Origin: Mycobacterium paragordonae
GTDB taxonomy: Bacteria > Actinomycetota > Actinomycetes > Mycobacteriales > Mycobacteriaceae
Assembly: GCF_003614435.1 (NCBI RefSeq)
Contig: NZ_CP025546.1
Span: 6,666,320-6,730,319, forward strand
Direction: 5' to 3'
DNA length: 64,000 bases
Below the pieces are notes generated by a model. The model made no database searches, was not told the origin of the DNA, and saw only the letters and a list, made by a program, of their open reading frames with translations. Positions 7,430-17,961 of this stretch are shown here, one piece after another (position 1 is the stretch's first letter; each line of letters starts with the position of its first letter). The position numbers and the translations under genes are program-made.

Positions 7430-8668
7430 ATGTCGGGTAGCGCGATGTGCAAGACCACCAGCAACTTCATCTACGCACAGCTGTTTCTGCTGGGTGAAGG
7501 AATTCCCGACCCGGGCGACATATTCAATGCCGGCTCCTCATTGTTCAAAGGCGTCGCTGACAAGATCGGCCTCGCAATTCCGGGCACCAACTGGATCGGC
7601 CAAGCGGCGGATGCCTATTTGAACCAGAACGCCGCCCAGCAACTCCGCGCCAAGTTGATGGGTGACATCGACGACCTGACCGGCAACCTGATCTCCAACC
7701 AGGCCGAGCACGTGTCCGACACCCGCGACGTGCTGCGCGCCATGAAGAACATGGTCGACGGTTGCTACAAGGCCTGCAAGAAGCTCGAGAAGGTCTGGTT
7801 GATCGGGGACGCCCTGTCGGTGGCCATCGCCATCCCCTGCTGCGCGCTCGCGATGGCCGTCACCGGCGGCGCGCTGCTCTACCTGACGATCATGACCGCG
7901 ATGAACGCGGCCAGCATGATCGGTCTGGGCGGGCGCCTGCTCGACATCCTGACCAACCTGCCGGCTCTCGCGGGCCTGATCCCCGGGATCATCGACGGGA
8001 TCATCGACACCATCTGGCCGCCGAAGCTGCCGAACATTCCGATCCCCGGCTTCCCCAACATCCCGGGCCTGCCCGAGTTCACCTGGCCGCCGACGCCGGG
8101 CATTCCGGACTTCAACCTGCCGATCCCGGGTCTGCCCGAATTCCAGTGGCCGTCCATTCCGGGGCTGCCCGACTTCGGCGGCCTCATCCCCGGATTCCCG
8201 GACTTCGGTGGCGGCGGCGGCCTCATCCCCGGATTCCCCGCCCTGCCTGGGATGCCCAGCGTTCCCAACCTGTTCCCCGGCCTTCCCGGCCTGGGCGACC
8301 TGTTCCCCGGTGTCGGCAACCTGGGCAAGCTGCCCACCTGGACCGAATTGGCCGCTCTCCCCGACTTTTTGGGCGGCTTCGCCGGCATGCCGGCGCTGAG
8401 CTTCAGCAACCTGCTCAGCTTCGCGCAACTACCGGGCGTCGGACAGATCACGTCGACAATGGGCCAGTTGCAACAGCTGATGGCGGCGGGCGGCGGCCCC
8501 GGCCAGATGGGCAATATGGCCGGCCAGCAGGCACAGATGATCTCGTCGCAGGTGCAGCAAGGTGGTCAAAAAGACGATGACGGCGCCGCGGCAGGCTCCG
8601 ACGGCGAGCGTGCACCCGTCGAGGCGGGAGCCGGCGGCCAGCAGGGTCAGCAGGGCACCGTCCTCTAA
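7430..8668 (+). CDS. espE: ESX-1 secretion-associated protein EspE
   Basis: A 412-residue secreted or cell-surface ESX-1 substrate. The N-terminal third is conserved with Rv3864 (CKTTSNFIYAQLFLLGEGIP, then GLAIPGTNWIGQAADAYLNQ). A hydrophobic segment spans about 125-170. A long Pro/Gly-rich stretch follows at 185-300 with repeats such as IPG-[FL]-P, then a conserved TWTELAALPDFLGGFAG block and a Gln-rich tail ending EGTVL. EspE and EspF are co-secreted and needed for haemolysis in M. marinum. It heads the run espE-espF-espG1-espH-eccA1. Confidence 0.95.
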   Translation: MSGSAMCKTTSNFIYAQLFLLGEGIPDPGDIFNAGSSLFKGVADKIGLAIPGTNWIGQAADAYLNQNAAQQLRAKLMGDIDDLTGNLISNQAEHVSDTRDVLRAMKNMVDGCYKACKKLEKVWLIGDALSVAIAIPCCALAMAVTGGALLYLTIMTAMNAASMIGLGGRLLDILTNLPALAGLIPGIIDGIIDTIWPPKLPNIPIPGFPNIPGLPEFTWPPTPGIPDFNLPIPGLPEFQWPSIPGLPDFGGLIPGFPDFGGGGGLIPGFPALPGMPSVPNLFPGLPGLGDLFPGVGNLGKLPTWTELAALPDFLGGFAGMPALSFSNLLSFAQLPGVGQITSTMGQLQQLMAAGGGPGQMGNMAGQQAQMISSQVQQGGQKDDDGAAAGSDGERAPVEAGAGGQQGQQGTVL

Positions 8669-8757
8669 TTGCAAACAGTCGGCCATTAAACGGCCAAACC
8701 CATAGCAAGCCAAAGCCATAGCGAGTAAAAAGTTAGACGTAGAGGAGGGTCTACCCC

Positions 8758-9069
8758 ATGTCCGGAGTCCTGGAAGTCGTGCCTTCGTTCCTGAAGGTCT
8801 TGTCAGGCATGCAGACCGAAATTGCCGGCCAATTCGGAACCGCGACCAACACGGTCAACGGGATCAGCGGCAAGGTCTCAATGACCCACGGTTCGTTCAC
8901 ATCGAAGTTCAACAACGCGCTTCGGGATGTGGAGACCAGCCGCAGCAACACGGGCAAAGGTGTGCAGGGCGTAAGCAATGGCCTGGCCACCAACCTGGTC
9001 CAGGCCGCCACCGCCTATCTCAATTCCGATCAGGGGCTCGGCGGCATCATCGACAAGATCTTCGGCTGA
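8758..9069 (+). CDS. espF: ESX-1 secretion-associated protein EspF
   Basis: A 103-residue protein, the same length as Rv3865, beginning [20 protein letters not shown]. It is small and helical with no signal peptide, resembling a PE-like or WXG100-like partner, and it lacks a WxG turn. AGAGGAGGG sits 11 bases before ATG 8758. It follows espE by 89 bases and leaves 2 bases before espG1. It is a known partner of EspE and also acts in ESX-1 gene control in M. marinum. Confidence 0.93.
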   Translation: MSGVLEVVPSFLKVLSGMQTEIAGQFGTATNTVNGISGKVSMTHGSFTSKFNNALRDVETSRSNTGKGVQGVSNGLATNLVQAATAYLNSDQGLGGIIDKIFG

Positions 9070-9071
9070 TC

Positions 9072-9938
9072 ATGTCGGGTCCGCTCGCTTCCGGTCGCGC
9101 GGGCTTCGCGGGCCCGGTTGACGATGTGGTGGGCGTCGAGGTCACGATCGACGGCATGCTGGTCATCGCCGACCGGCTGCACCTGGTGGATTTCCCGGTA
9201 GCCCTTGGGATCCGGCCCAACATTCCGCAGGAGGACCTGCGGGACATCGTTTGGGAGCAGGTTCAGCGCGACCTCACCGCACAGGGCGTGCTGGACCACA
9301 ACGGGCAACCCCACCCCGGGGTCGCGAAGATGGTCGAAACGGTCAGCCGGGCGGACCGCGCCCTGGAATGCCGGTGGTGGCGCCGCGACCGCGGCGGCGA
9401 CGGAGATGGAAAAGCCGACGGCTTGATGGTGCGATTCGTGGTGTGCCGCAAGGGCGATACCCACGTGGTCGCGGCACGCGACGGGGACATGCTGGTGCTG
9501 CAACTGGTGGCGCCGCAGATCGGGCTGGCCGGCATGGTGACCACCGTGCTCGGCACGGCCGAACCGGCCAGCGTCGAACCGCTGACCGGGGTTGCCAGCG
9601 AATTGGCCGAGTGCACGACGGCGGCGCAACTCATTCGGCACGGCATCTCGCCCACGCAGGCACGCATCTATACCGAGATCGTCAGCGACCCGACCAGCTG
9701 GGTGGAGATCATCGCGACCCAGCGCCACCCGGGCGGCACCACCACCCACACCTCGGCTGCCGCTGGCGTTCTCGACTCCAAGCACGGCCGGGTGGTCTCA
9801 CTTCCACGCCGCGTGGGTGGCGAGTTGTACGGGAGCTTCCTCTCCGGCACCCAGCAGAACCTGCAGCGTGCCCTGGACAGCTTGCTGGAGCTGCTGCCTG
9901 CCGGCTCCTGGTTGGATCACGCCCAAGCCTCCGCCTGA
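9072..9938 (+). CDS. espG1: EspG1, type VII secretion chaperone for ESX-1 PPE proteins
   Basis: A 288-residue cytosolic chaperone of the EspG family, comparable to Rv3866 (283). Family features include VEVTIDGMLVIADRLHL near the start, LALGIRP-like and ALECRWWRR segments, and TTHTSAAAGVLDSKHGRVVS near the end, where family members bind the hydrophobic tip of the PPE partner. It is encoded 2 bases after espF. With PE35 absent here, its main visible client is PPE68. Confidence 0.93.
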   Translation: MSGPLASGRAGFAGPVDDVVGVEVTIDGMLVIADRLHLVDFPVALGIRPNIPQEDLRDIVWEQVQRDLTAQGVLDHNGQPHPGVAKMVETVSRADRALECRWWRRDRGGDGDGKADGLMVRFVVCRKGDTHVVAARDGDMLVLQLVAPQIGLAGMVTTVLGTAEPASVEPLTGVASELAECTTAAQLIRHGISPTQARIYTEIVSDPTSWVEIIATQRHPGGTTTHTSAAAGVLDSKHGRVVSLPRRVGGELYGSFLSGTQQNLQRALDSLLELLPAGSWLDHAQASA

Positions 9939-9974
9939 GGCTGCACACTTCCGATACGAGAAAGGGACCCGACA

Positions 9975-10529
9975 GTGGAACTGCCCGGGAACGACTACGA
10001 CAGCGACGATCTCAGCGCGCTGGATTTCTCCGGCGGCGGCACCGACGTCGAGGAGTCGTCTCTTGACGCGCTGGGCGACTATGCGCCGCCGACCGAGGTC
10101 GAGGACGCCGAGACGGGGCTCGACGCCCTGGAGGGCCTGACCGAGCAGGACGAGGACGAAGAGTTGGCGTTGTTCACGGTCACCAACCCGCAGGGGTCGG
10201 TCTCGGTGACGGCGCTGATGGACGGCCGGGTCCAGAACATCACCATCACCGATAAGGCATCGAGCATGTCCGAGACCGCGCTCGCGGAGGAGATCTTCGT
10301 CATCGCCGACCTGGCCCGGCAGAAGGCGCGGGCCGCTCAGCACACTTTCATGGTCGAGAGCATGAGCGAAATCGCCGGCGACAGCCCCCAGCAGAGCGCG
10401 CTGCTGCACGAGTTCGTCGAGAGCACCCTGCACCTGCCCACACCGGAAGAGGCGGCCGCACGCGAGGCCGAGGTGTTCGCGACCCGGTACGAGGTGGACT
10501 ACACGGCCCGCTACAACGGTGATAAATGA
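9975..10529 (+). CDS. espH: ESX-1 secretion-associated protein EspH
   Basis: A 184-residue protein starting at GTG 9975 with AAAGGG upstream, against 183 in Rv3867. The first 65 residues are highly acidic (DYDSDDLSALDFSGGGTDVE). The rest has FTVTNPQGSVSVTALMDGRVQ, a YbaB/EspL-like fold signature. In M. marinum EspH acts as a chaperone for EspE/EspF secretion. The gene overlaps eccA1 by the four bases ATGA. Confidence 0.9.
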   Translation: MELPGNDYDSDDLSALDFSGGGTDVEESSLDALGDYAPPTEVEDAETGLDALEGLTEQDEDEELALFTVTNPQGSVSVTALMDGRVQNITITDKASSMSETALAEEIFVIADLARQKARAAQHTFMVESMSEIAGDSPQQSALLHEFVESTLHLPTPEEAAAREAEVFATRYEVDYTARYNGDK

Positions 10530-12247
10530 CTGATCGCCTGGCCGGTCTGTTCGACAGTGCCGTCGGCATGCTGCCGTTGTCGGAGGCACGGTCACTAGAC
10601 CTGTTCACCGAGATCACCAACTACGACGAAGCGGCTTGCGACGCCTGGGTCGGGCGGATCCGCTGTGGTGACACCGACCGGGTGACGCTCTTCCGGGCCT
10701 GGTATTCGCGCCGCAACTTCGGACAGCTTTCCGGCGCCGCCCAGATCTCGATGAGCACCCTGAACGCGCGGGTCCCCATCGGCGGGATCTACGGCGACAT
10801 CACCTATCCGATCACCTCTCCGCTCGCGGTGACCATGGGATTCGCTTCGTCGGAAGCGGCACAAGGCAATTACGCCGACGCGCTGGAGGCGATGGACGCC
10901 AGCGCCGTGTCGGGCTCCGAGCATCTGGTGTCGTGGCTCAAGGCGGTCATCTACGGCGCCGCCGAGCGGTGGACCGACGTGATCGACGAGGTCAAGGGCG
11001 CCGGGAAATGGCCGGACAAATTCCTCACCGGTGCCGCCGGCGTGGCACACGGCGTCGCCGCCGCCAACCTCGGACTGTTCACCGAGGCCGAGCGCCGACT
11101 CACCGAGGCCAACGACTCACCGGCCGGTGAGGCGTGCGCGCGGTCCATCGCGTGGTTCCTGGCGATGGCGCGGCGCAGCCAGGGCAACGAGGATGCCGCC
11201 GTCGCGCTGCTGGAGTGGCTGCAGACCACCCACCCCGAGCCGAAAGTGTCTGCCGCACTGAAGGATCCGTCGTACCGGTTGAAGACGACGACGGCCGAGC
11301 AGATCGCCTCCCGGTCGGACCCGTGGGATCCGGGCAGCGTGGTGACCGACAACTCCGCGCGCGACCGACTGCTCGAGGAGGCCCAGGCCGAGCTGGAACG
11401 CCAGATCGGACTCAGCCGGGTCAAGACTCAGATCGAGCGGTACCGGGCGGCCACCCTGATGGCACGCGTGCGCGCGGCCAAGGGCATGAAGGTCGCCCAG
11501 CCCAGCAAGCACATGATCTTCACCGGCCCGCCGGGCACCGGGAAGACGACGATCGCTCGCGTGGTGGCCAACATCCTGGCCGGGCTGGGCGTCATCGCCG
11601 AGCCGAAGCTGGTCGAGACTTCCCGTAAGGATTTCGTCGCCGAGTACGAGGGTCAGTCAGCGGTCAAGACCGCCAAGGCAATCGACAACGCCCTGGGTGG
11701 CGTGCTGTTCATCGATGAGGCGTATGCCCTGGTGCAGGAACGGGATGGGCGCACCGACCCGTTCGGGCAGGAGGCGATGGACACGCTGCTGGCCCGGATG
11801 GAGAACGACCGGGACCGGCTGGTGGTGATCATCGCCGGCTACAGCAATGACATCGACCGGCTGCTGGAGACCAACGAAGGCCTGCGCTCGCGGTTCGCCA
11901 CCCGCATCGAGTTCGACACCTACAGCCCCGAAGAGATCCTCGAGATCGCCAGAGTGATTGCCGCCGCCAATGATTCGACGCTGAGTCCGGAAGCCGCAGA
12001 AGAATTGCTGGGCGCGGCCAAGATGCTGCATGAGCGGACACTGCGCGGGCGACCGGCCCTGGACATCGCCGGAAACGGCCGTTACGCGCGGCAATTGGTC
12101 GAGGCCGCCGAACAGAGCCGCGATATGCGTTTGGCCCAGGGTCTCGACATCGAGGCTCTCGACGTGGACCGTCTACAGGAGATCAACGGCACGGACATGG
12201 CCGAGGCGATCGCCGCGGTTCATGCACACCTCAACATGAGAGAGTGA
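10526..12247 (+). CDS. eccA1: EccA1, AAA+ ATPase of ESX-1
   Basis: A 573-residue cytosolic ATPase, the same length as Rv3868. Residues 1-280 form the TPR-like N-terminal domain. The CbbX-type AAA+ domain carries Walker A GPPGTGKT at 334-341 and Walker B LFIDEA at 394-399; a sensor region IIAGYSNDIDR and an arginine-finger region GLRSRFATR follow. EccA proteins are thought to act on substrate-chaperone complexes, for example in freeing EspG. Coupled to espH by ATGA and followed closely by eccB1. Confidence 0.96.
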   Translation: MTDRLAGLFDSAVGMLPLSEARSLDLFTEITNYDEAACDAWVGRIRCGDTDRVTLFRAWYSRRNFGQLSGAAQISMSTLNARVPIGGIYGDITYPITSPLAVTMGFASSEAAQGNYADALEAMDASAVSGSEHLVSWLKAVIYGAAERWTDVIDEVKGAGKWPDKFLTGAAGVAHGVAAANLGLFTEAERRLTEANDSPAGEACARSIAWFLAMARRSQGNEDAAVALLEWLQTTHPEPKVSAALKDPSYRLKTTTAEQIASRSDPWDPGSVVTDNSARDRLLEEAQAELERQIGLSRVKTQIERYRAATLMARVRAAKGMKVAQPSKHMIFTGPPGTGKTTIARVVANILAGLGVIAEPKLVETSRKDFVAEYEGQSAVKTAKAIDNALGGVLFIDEAYALVQERDGRTDPFGQEAMDTLLARMENDRDRLVVIIAGYSNDIDRLLETNEGLRSRFATRIEFDTYSPEEILEIARVIAAANDSTLSPEAAEELLGAAKMLHERTLRGRPALDIAGNGRYARQLVEAAEQSRDMRLAQGLDIEALDVDRLQEINGTDMAEAIAAVHAHLNMRE

Positions 12248-12250
12248 CAC

Positions 12251-13696
12251 ATGGGGCTTCGCCTGACCACAAAGGTTCAGGTTAGCGGCTGGCGCTTCCT
12301 GCTTCGCCGAGTCGAGCATGCCATCGTGCGGCGCGACACCCGCATGTTCGACGATCCCCTGCAGTTCTACAGCCGATCGGTGTGGCTCGGTGTGGTCATC
12401 GCGGTCATCATCCTGGCGGGTGCGGGACTGCTCGCGTTCTTCAAGCCGCAAGGCAAGCTCGGCGGGACCACTCTGCTCACCGATCGCGCGACCAACGAGT
12501 TGTACGTGATCATCTCGGGGCAACTGCATCCCGTCTACAACCTGACCTCCGCGCGACTGGTGCTGGGCGCGCCGTCGAGTCCGGCGACGGTCAAGTCTTC
12601 GGAGCTGAGCAAGCTGCCGCTGGGTCAGACGCTCGGGATACCCGGCGCGCCATACGCGACTCCGGTGTCCGGGGGCAGCACCTCGGTCTGGACGTTGTGT
12701 GACACCGTGGCCCGGGCCGACACCGCATCGCCGGCGATAACAACCTCGGTGATCGCCATGCCGCTGCAGATCGATTCCTCGATCGACCCGGTCGATTCCA
12801 ACGAGGCCATGCTGGCGACCTATCAGGGCCAGGATTGGATCGTGACCGAAAAGGGCCGCCACTCAATCGATCTGTCCGACCGCGCGCTGACCTCGGCCAT
12901 GGGCATACCCGTCACCGCGAAACCGGTTCCGATCTCCGAGGGAATGTTCAACGCGCTACCCAGCCAAGGGAACTGGCAGCTGCCACCGATACCGTTCGCG
13001 GGCGCGCCCAACAACCTCGGTTTGCCGGACGAACTGGTGATCGGCTCGGTGTTCCAGATTCACAGCGAAAAGGGTCCGCAGTACTACGTCGTATTGCCCG
13101 ACGGCATCGCCATGGTGAACTCCACCACCGCGGCGGCGCTGCGCGCCACCCAGTCTCACGGCCTGGTCGCACCGCCCGCGGTGGTGCCGAGTGTGGTTGT
13201 GCGCATTCCGGAACGGGTGTACTCCTCGCCGCTCCCGAACGAGCAGCTGAAGATTCTGGCCCGGCCGAACGAACCGACGCTGTGCTGGAGTTGGGATCGC
13301 GCGGCCGGCGACCAGGCGCCCAAGACCACCGTGCTGTCCGGGCGGCACCTTCCGATCCCGGCCTCGCAGATGAGCAACGGCATCAAGCAGATTCAGGGCA
13401 CCGCAACGATTTACATCGACGGCGGCAAGTTCGTGCAACTGCAGTCTCCCGATCCGCGGTACGGCGAGTCGATGTACTACATCGATCCCGAGGGCGTGCG
13501 CTACGGGGTGCCGAACGCCGACTCGGCGAAGGCGCTCGGTCTGAGTGCACCGAAAACCGCGCCCTGGGAGATCATTCGGCTGCTCGTCGACGGGCCGGTG
13601 CTCTCCAAAGAGGCGGCGATGCTGGAGCACGAGACGCTGCCGGCGGACCCGACCCCCCGAAAAGTTCCAGGCGGCACCCCGGGAGCACCCCAGTGA
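12251..13696 (+). CDS. eccB1: EccB1, core membrane component of ESX-1
   Basis: A 481-residue protein with a short cytosolic N-terminus, one transmembrane helix at about 44-64 ([20 protein letters not shown]) and a large periplasmic domain of repeated R-folds. Cys150 and Cys345 match the structural disulfide described for EccB1 of M. tuberculosis. EccB is part of the EccBCDE channel complex and contacts MycP. It starts 3 bases after eccA1 and ends 13 bases before eccCa1. Confidence 0.96.
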   Translation: MGLRLTTKVQVSGWRFLLRRVEHAIVRRDTRMFDDPLQFYSRSVWLGVVIAVIILAGAGLLAFFKPQGKLGGTTLLTDRATNELYVIISGQLHPVYNLTSARLVLGAPSSPATVKSSELSKLPLGQTLGIPGAPYATPVSGGSTSVWTLCDTVARADTASPAITTSVIAMPLQIDSSIDPVDSNEAMLATYQGQDWIVTEKGRHSIDLSDRALTSAMGIPVTAKPVPISEGMFNALPSQGNWQLPPIPFAGAPNNLGLPDELVIGSVFQIHSEKGPQYYVVLPDGIAMVNSTTAAALRATQSHGLVAPPAVVPSVVVRIPERVYSSPLPNEQLKILARPNEPTLCWSWDRAAGDQAPKTTVLSGRHLPIPASQMSNGIKQIQGTATIYIDGGKFVQLQSPDPRYGESMYYIDPEGVRYGVPNADSAKALGLSAPKTAPWEIIRLLVDGPVLSKEAAMLEHETLPADPTPRKVPGGTPGAPQ

Positions 13697-13709
13697 TGGC
13701 GGAAAGATC

Positions 13710-15974
13710 ATGACGACAAAGAAGTTCACCCCGACGATCACCCGCGGCCCGCGGCTGACCCCGGGCGAGATCAGCCTCACCCCGCCCGACGACCTCGGCA
13801 TCGACATTCCGCCGTCCGGCATCCAGAAGGCGCTTCCCTATGTGATGGGCGGCGCGATGGTCGGCATGATCGCGATCATGTTCGCCGGCGGCACCAAGCA
13901 GCTGTCGCCCTACATGCTGATGATGCCGCTGATGATGGTCGTCATGATGGTCGGCGGCATGGCCGGCGGCACGGGCGGCGGCGGCAAGAAGGTGCCGGAG
14001 ATCAACGCCGACCGTAAGGAATACCTGCGGTACCTGGCCGGGCTGCGCGGCCGGGTGACCACCTCCGCCACCTCTCAGGTCGCGTTCTTCAGTTACCACG
14101 CACCGCATCCCGACGATCTGCTGTCGATCGTCGGGACGCAACGGCAGTGGTCCCGTCCGGCGAACAGCGATTTCTACGCGGCCACCCGCATCGGCATCGG
14201 TGACCAGCCGGCGGTGGACCGGTTGCTGAAGCCCGCCGTCGGCGGCGAGCTGGCTGCCTCGACCGCGGCGCCCCAGCCGTATCTGGAGCCGGTCAGCCAC
14301 ATGTGGGTGGTCAAGTTCCTGCGCACTCACGGTCTCATTCACGACTGTCCGAAACTGCTTCAGCTGCGCACCTTTCCGACGATCGCACTCGGTGGTCACC
14401 GGCCGAATGCGGATCGGATGCTGGCCGCGATGATCTGTCACCTGGCGGTCTTCCACCCGCCGGACCTGCTGCAGATCCGGGTGCTGACCGAGAACCCGGA
14501 TGACCCCGAATGGTCCTGGCTGAAATGGCTTCCGCACGTTCAGCACCAGACCGAAACGGACGCCGCCGGGCCGGTCCGGATGATCTACACCCGGCCGGAC
14601 GGACTGGCCGATCTGGCCGCCCGCGGACCGCACGCACCCGACACCCTGCCGACCGGCCCCTACGTCGTCGTCGTCGACCTCACCGGGGGCAAGGCCGGAT
14701 TCCCGCCGGACGGGCGGGCCGGGGTCACCGTGATCACCCTGGGCAACCACCGCGGTTCGGCGTACCGCATCCGCGCCAACGAGGACGGCTCCGCGGAAGA
14801 CCGGCTGCCGGGCCAGCAGTTCCGGTTGGTGACCTCGACCGCCGACAGCATGACCCCACTGGAGGCCACCCGGGTGGCCCGCAAGCTGGCCGGCTGGTCG
14901 ATCACCGGCACCATCCTCGACAAGACACAGCGGGTGCAGAAGAAGGTCGCCACCGAGTGGCATCAGATGGTCGGCGCTAAGAGTGTCGAGGACATCGTTC
15001 CGAGCCGCTGGCGGATGTACACCGACACCGACCGGGACCGGCTCAAGATCCCGTTCGGTCACGAACTCAAGACCGGCAACATCATGTACCTCGACATCAA
15101 AGAGGGCGCGGAGTTCGGGGCCGGACCGCACGGCATGCTGATCGGCACCACGGGATCCGGCAAGTCGGAGTTCCTGCGCACGCTTATCCTGTCGCTAGTC
15201 GCGATGACGCACCCCGATCAGGTCAACCTGTTGCTCACCGACTTCAAGGGTGGCTCGACCTTCCTGGGCATGGAGAAGCTTCCGCACACCGCGGCCGTCG
15301 TCACCAACATGGCCGAGGAAGCCGAGTTGGTCAGCCGGATGGGTGAAGTGCTGACCGGTGAACTCGACCGGCGCCAGAACATCCTGCGGCAGGCGGGTAT
15401 GCAGGTCGGCGCGGCCGGCGCCCTGTCCGGTGTCGCCGAATACGAGAAGTACCGCGAGCGTGGTGCCGACTTAGCGCCAATGCCAACACTTTTCGTCGTT
15501 GTCGACGAGTTCGCCGAGTTGTTGCAGAGTCACCCGGACTTCATCGGGCTGTTCGACCGGATCTGCCGCGTGGGCCGGTCACTGCGGGTGCACCTGCTGC
15601 TGGCGACCCAGTCGCTGCAGACGGGCGGCGCCCGGATCGACAAGCTCGAACCCAACTTGACCTACCGAATTGCGTTGCGTACCACCAGCTCTCATGAGTC
15701 CAAGGCCGTCATCGGAACGCCGGAGGCGCAGTACATCACCAACAAGGAGAGTGGCGTCGGGTTCCTGCGGGTCGGCATGGAGGACCCGGTCAAGTTCAGC
15801 ACGTTCTACATCGGTGGTCCGTACATCCCGCCGGTGAGCGTCGAGACCAATGGTGACGGCAGCAAGCGCAGCACCCAGGCCCTCAAGCAATCCGTCAAAA
15901 TCCACCAGTTCACCGCGGCTCCGGTGATCGAGCCGGCGGCGGCCCCCGTCGGTGAGGAGGTCCTGACGCAATGA
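13710..15974 (+). CDS. eccCa1: EccCa1, FtsK/SpoIIIE motor subunit of ESX-1
   Basis: A 754-residue membrane ATPase subunit (Rv3870 has 747). Two hydrophobic helices lie at about 40-85, rich in Met and Gly. A DUF region follows, then one FtsK-type ATPase domain with Walker A GTTGSGKS at 479-486 and Walker [11 protein letters not shown] 13710 is chosen because of the GGAAAG site and homology; the open frame begins much earlier inside eccB1. As in other ESX-1 systems the motor is split in two genes, joined here by an ATGA overlap with eccCb1. Confidence 0.96.
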   Translation: MTTKKFTPTITRGPRLTPGEISLTPPDDLGIDIPPSGIQKALPYVMGGAMVGMIAIMFAGGTKQLSPYMLMMPLMMVVMMVGGMAGGTGGGGKKVPEINADRKEYLRYLAGLRGRVTTSATSQVAFFSYHAPHPDDLLSIVGTQRQWSRPANSDFYAATRIGIGDQPAVDRLLKPAVGGELAASTAAPQPYLEPVSHMWVVKFLRTHGLIHDCPKLLQLRTFPTIALGGHRPNADRMLAAMICHLAVFHPPDLLQIRVLTENPDDPEWSWLKWLPHVQHQTETDAAGPVRMIYTRPDGLADLAARGPHAPDTLPTGPYVVVVDLTGGKAGFPPDGRAGVTVITLGNHRGSAYRIRANEDGSAEDRLPGQQFRLVTSTADSMTPLEATRVARKLAGWSITGTILDKTQRVQKKVATEWHQMVGAKSVEDIVPSRWRMYTDTDRDRLKIPFGHELKTGNIMYLDIKEGAEFGAGPHGMLIGTTGSGKSEFLRTLILSLVAMTHPDQVNLLLTDFKGGSTFLGMEKLPHTAAVVTNMAEEAELVSRMGEVLTGELDRRQNILRQAGMQVGAAGALSGVAEYEKYRERGADLAPMPTLFVVVDEFAELLQSHPDFIGLFDRICRVGRSLRVHLLLATQSLQTGGARIDKLEPNLTYRIALRTTSSHESKAVIGTPEAQYITNKESGVGFLRVGMEDPVKFSTFYIGGPYIPPVSVETNGDGSKRSTQALKQSVKIHQFTAAPVIEPAAAPVGEEVLTQ

Positions 15975-17725
15975 CCGACACTGAAGTGCGGGCCCTGCGC
16001 GAGGTGGTTCTCGACCAGCTCGGCACCGGCGAGTCGCGGGCCTACAAGATGTGGCTGCCGCCGCTGTCCGACCCGACGCCGCTCAACGAGCTCGTCGCGC
16101 GGGATCGTCGGCAGCCGTTGCGGTTTCCGCTCGGGATCATGGACGAGCCGCGCCGGCACCTGCAGGACGTGTGGGGAGTCGACGTCTCGGGAGCGGGCGG
16201 CAACATCGCCATCGGCGGCGCCCCCCAGACCGGCAAGTCGACGCTGCTGCAGACGCTGGTCATGTCGGCGGCGGCCACACACTCGCCGCGCAACGTGCAG
16301 TTCTACTGCATCGACCTCGGCGGCGGCGGCCTGATCTACCTGGAGAACCTGCCGCACGTGGGCGGCATCGCCAACCGCTCCGAGCCCGACAAAGTGCAAC
16401 GGGTCGTCGCCGAGATGCAGACCGTGATGCGGCAACGGGAACAGATGTTCAAAGAGCACCGGGTGGGCTCGATGGCGATGTACCGGCAGCTGCGCGATGA
16501 CCCCAATCAGCCCGTCGCGGCCGACCCCTACGGTGACGTATTCCTGATCATCGACGGGTGGCCCGGCTTCGTCAGTGAGTTCAGCGAACTCGAGGGCGCC
16601 GTGCAGGACCTGGCCGCGCAGGGTCTGGCCTTCGGCGTGCACGTCATCATCTCCACTCCGCGATGGACCGAACTGAAGTCCCGCATCCGCGACTACCTGG
16701 GCACCAAGATCGAATTCCGGCTGGGCGACGTCAACGAGACCCAGATCGACCGGATCACCCGGGAGATCCCGGCGAACCGTCCCGGTCGGGCGGTCTCGAT
16801 GGAGAAGCACCACCTGATGATCGGCGTGCCCCGATTCGACGGGGTGCACAGCACCGAGAACCTGGTGGAGGCGATCACGGCGGGCGTGAACCAGATCGCT
16901 TCTCAGACCACCGAAAAGGCCCCGCCGGTCCGGGTGCTGCCCGAGCGCATCCACCTGTACGAACTCGACCCGAACCCGCCGGGCCCGGACGCCGACTACC
17001 GCACCCGCTGGGAGATTCCGATCGGGTTGCGCGAGACCGACCTGACGCCGGCCTACAGTCACATGCACTCCAACCCGCACCTGCTGATCTTCGGGGCGGC
17101 CAAGTCCGGCAAGACGACGATTGCGCACGCCGTCGCCCGCGCTATCTGTGCCCGCAACAGTCCGCAACAGGTCCGGTTCATGCTCGCCGACTACCGCTCG
17201 GGCCTACTGGACGCCGTGCCGCAGAGCCACCTGTTGCAGGCGGGCGCGATTAACCGCAACAGTCAGAGTCTGGACGAGGCCGTTCAAGCGCTGGCCGTCA
17301 ACCTGAAAAAGCGTCTGCCGCCCCCCGATCTGACGACCGCGCAATTGCGCTCGCGTTCGTGGTGGAGCGGTTTTGACATTGTGTTGTTGGTCGACGACTG
17401 GCACATGATCGTCGGCGCCGCCAGCGGTATGCCACCTATGGCGCCACTTGCACCGCTATTGCCGGCCGCCGCGGATATCGGATTGCACATCATTGTCACC
17501 TGCCAGATGAGCCAGGCGTACAAGGCCACGATGGACAAGTTCGTCGGTGCGGCGTTCGGGTCCGGGGCACCGACGATGTTCCTCTCCGGGGAGAAGCAGG
17601 AGTTTCCCTCCAGCGAGTTCAAGGTGAAGCGGCGGCCTCCTGGCCAGGCGTTTCTCGTGTCTCCCGACGGAAAGGAGGTCATCCAGGCGCCCTATATCGA
17701 GCCGCCTGACGAGCTCCAAGAATAA
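15971..17725 (+). CDS. eccCb1: EccCb1, two-domain FtsK/SpoIIIE motor subunit of ESX-1
   Basis: A 584-residue cytosolic half of the ESX-1 motor (Rv3871 has 591). The first ATPase domain has Walker [10 protein letters not shown] at 83-91, the second GAAKSGKT at 375-382. The C-terminal domain binds the signal tail of EsxB in M. tuberculosis. It is the last gene of the eccA1-B1-Ca1-Cb1 run. Unlike in M. tuberculosis, the next gene is PPE68 and not PE35. Confidence 0.96.
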   Translation: MTDTEVRALREVVLDQLGTGESRAYKMWLPPLSDPTPLNELVARDRRQPLRFPLGIMDEPRRHLQDVWGVDVSGAGGNIAIGGAPQTGKSTLLQTLVMSAAATHSPRNVQFYCIDLGGGGLIYLENLPHVGGIANRSEPDKVQRVVAEMQTVMRQREQMFKEHRVGSMAMYRQLRDDPNQPVAADPYGDVFLIIDGWPGFVSEFSELEGAVQDLAAQGLAFGVHVIISTPRWTELKSRIRDYLGTKIEFRLGDVNETQIDRITREIPANRPGRAVSMEKHHLMIGVPRFDGVHSTENLVEAITAGVNQIASQTTEKAPPVRVLPERIHLYELDPNPPGPDADYRTRWEIPIGLRETDLTPAYSHMHSNPHLLIFGAAKSGKTTIAHAVARAICARNSPQQVRFMLADYRSGLLDAVPQSHLLQAGAINRNSQSLDEAVQALAVNLKKRLPPPDLTTAQLRSRSWWSGFDIVLLVDDWHMIVGAASGMPPMAPLAPLLPAAADIGLHIIVTCQMSQAYKATMDKFVGAAFGSGAPTMFLSGEKQEFPSSEFKVKRRPPGQAFLVSPDGKEVIQAPYIEPPDELQE

Positions 17726-17961
17726 GTGCACGGACCACCCCCAACCCCCGGTTAGGATTATTTCAACGCAAGTTCGGGAGCCAGTACGGGAGCTGAGGAA
17801 TCAAGCCCCAGGGGGACGCTGAGCCACCGGCTTTACTCCGGCTATAAACGGCGAAGTTTGGGCCCGGAACACAAATGCATCGGGCATAACTGAACAAATG
17901 GAATTTCGCGTTTCCCGTACCGGTGTAAACGCCGAACAGGAACCAGAGGGGAGTTGATCAC
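17726..17961 (+). promoter_or_regulatory. Promoter region of PPE68-esxB-esxA; position where PE35 would be expected
   Basis: A 236-base spacer. It contains no open frame resembling a PE domain on either strand. Its 3' end carries GAGGGGAG 8 bases before PPE68, and A/T-rich patches suit a promoter. In M. tuberculosis PE35 lies here and is the first gene of the operon. Confidence 0.7.

Noticed and set aside
7538..8428. 296-residue frame on the - strand
   Set aside because: It is a shadow of espE, whose + strand frame is a clear ortholog.
9798..10595. 265-residue frame on the - strand
   Set aside because: Antisense to espG1-espH-eccA1, with low-complexity, shadow-type composition.
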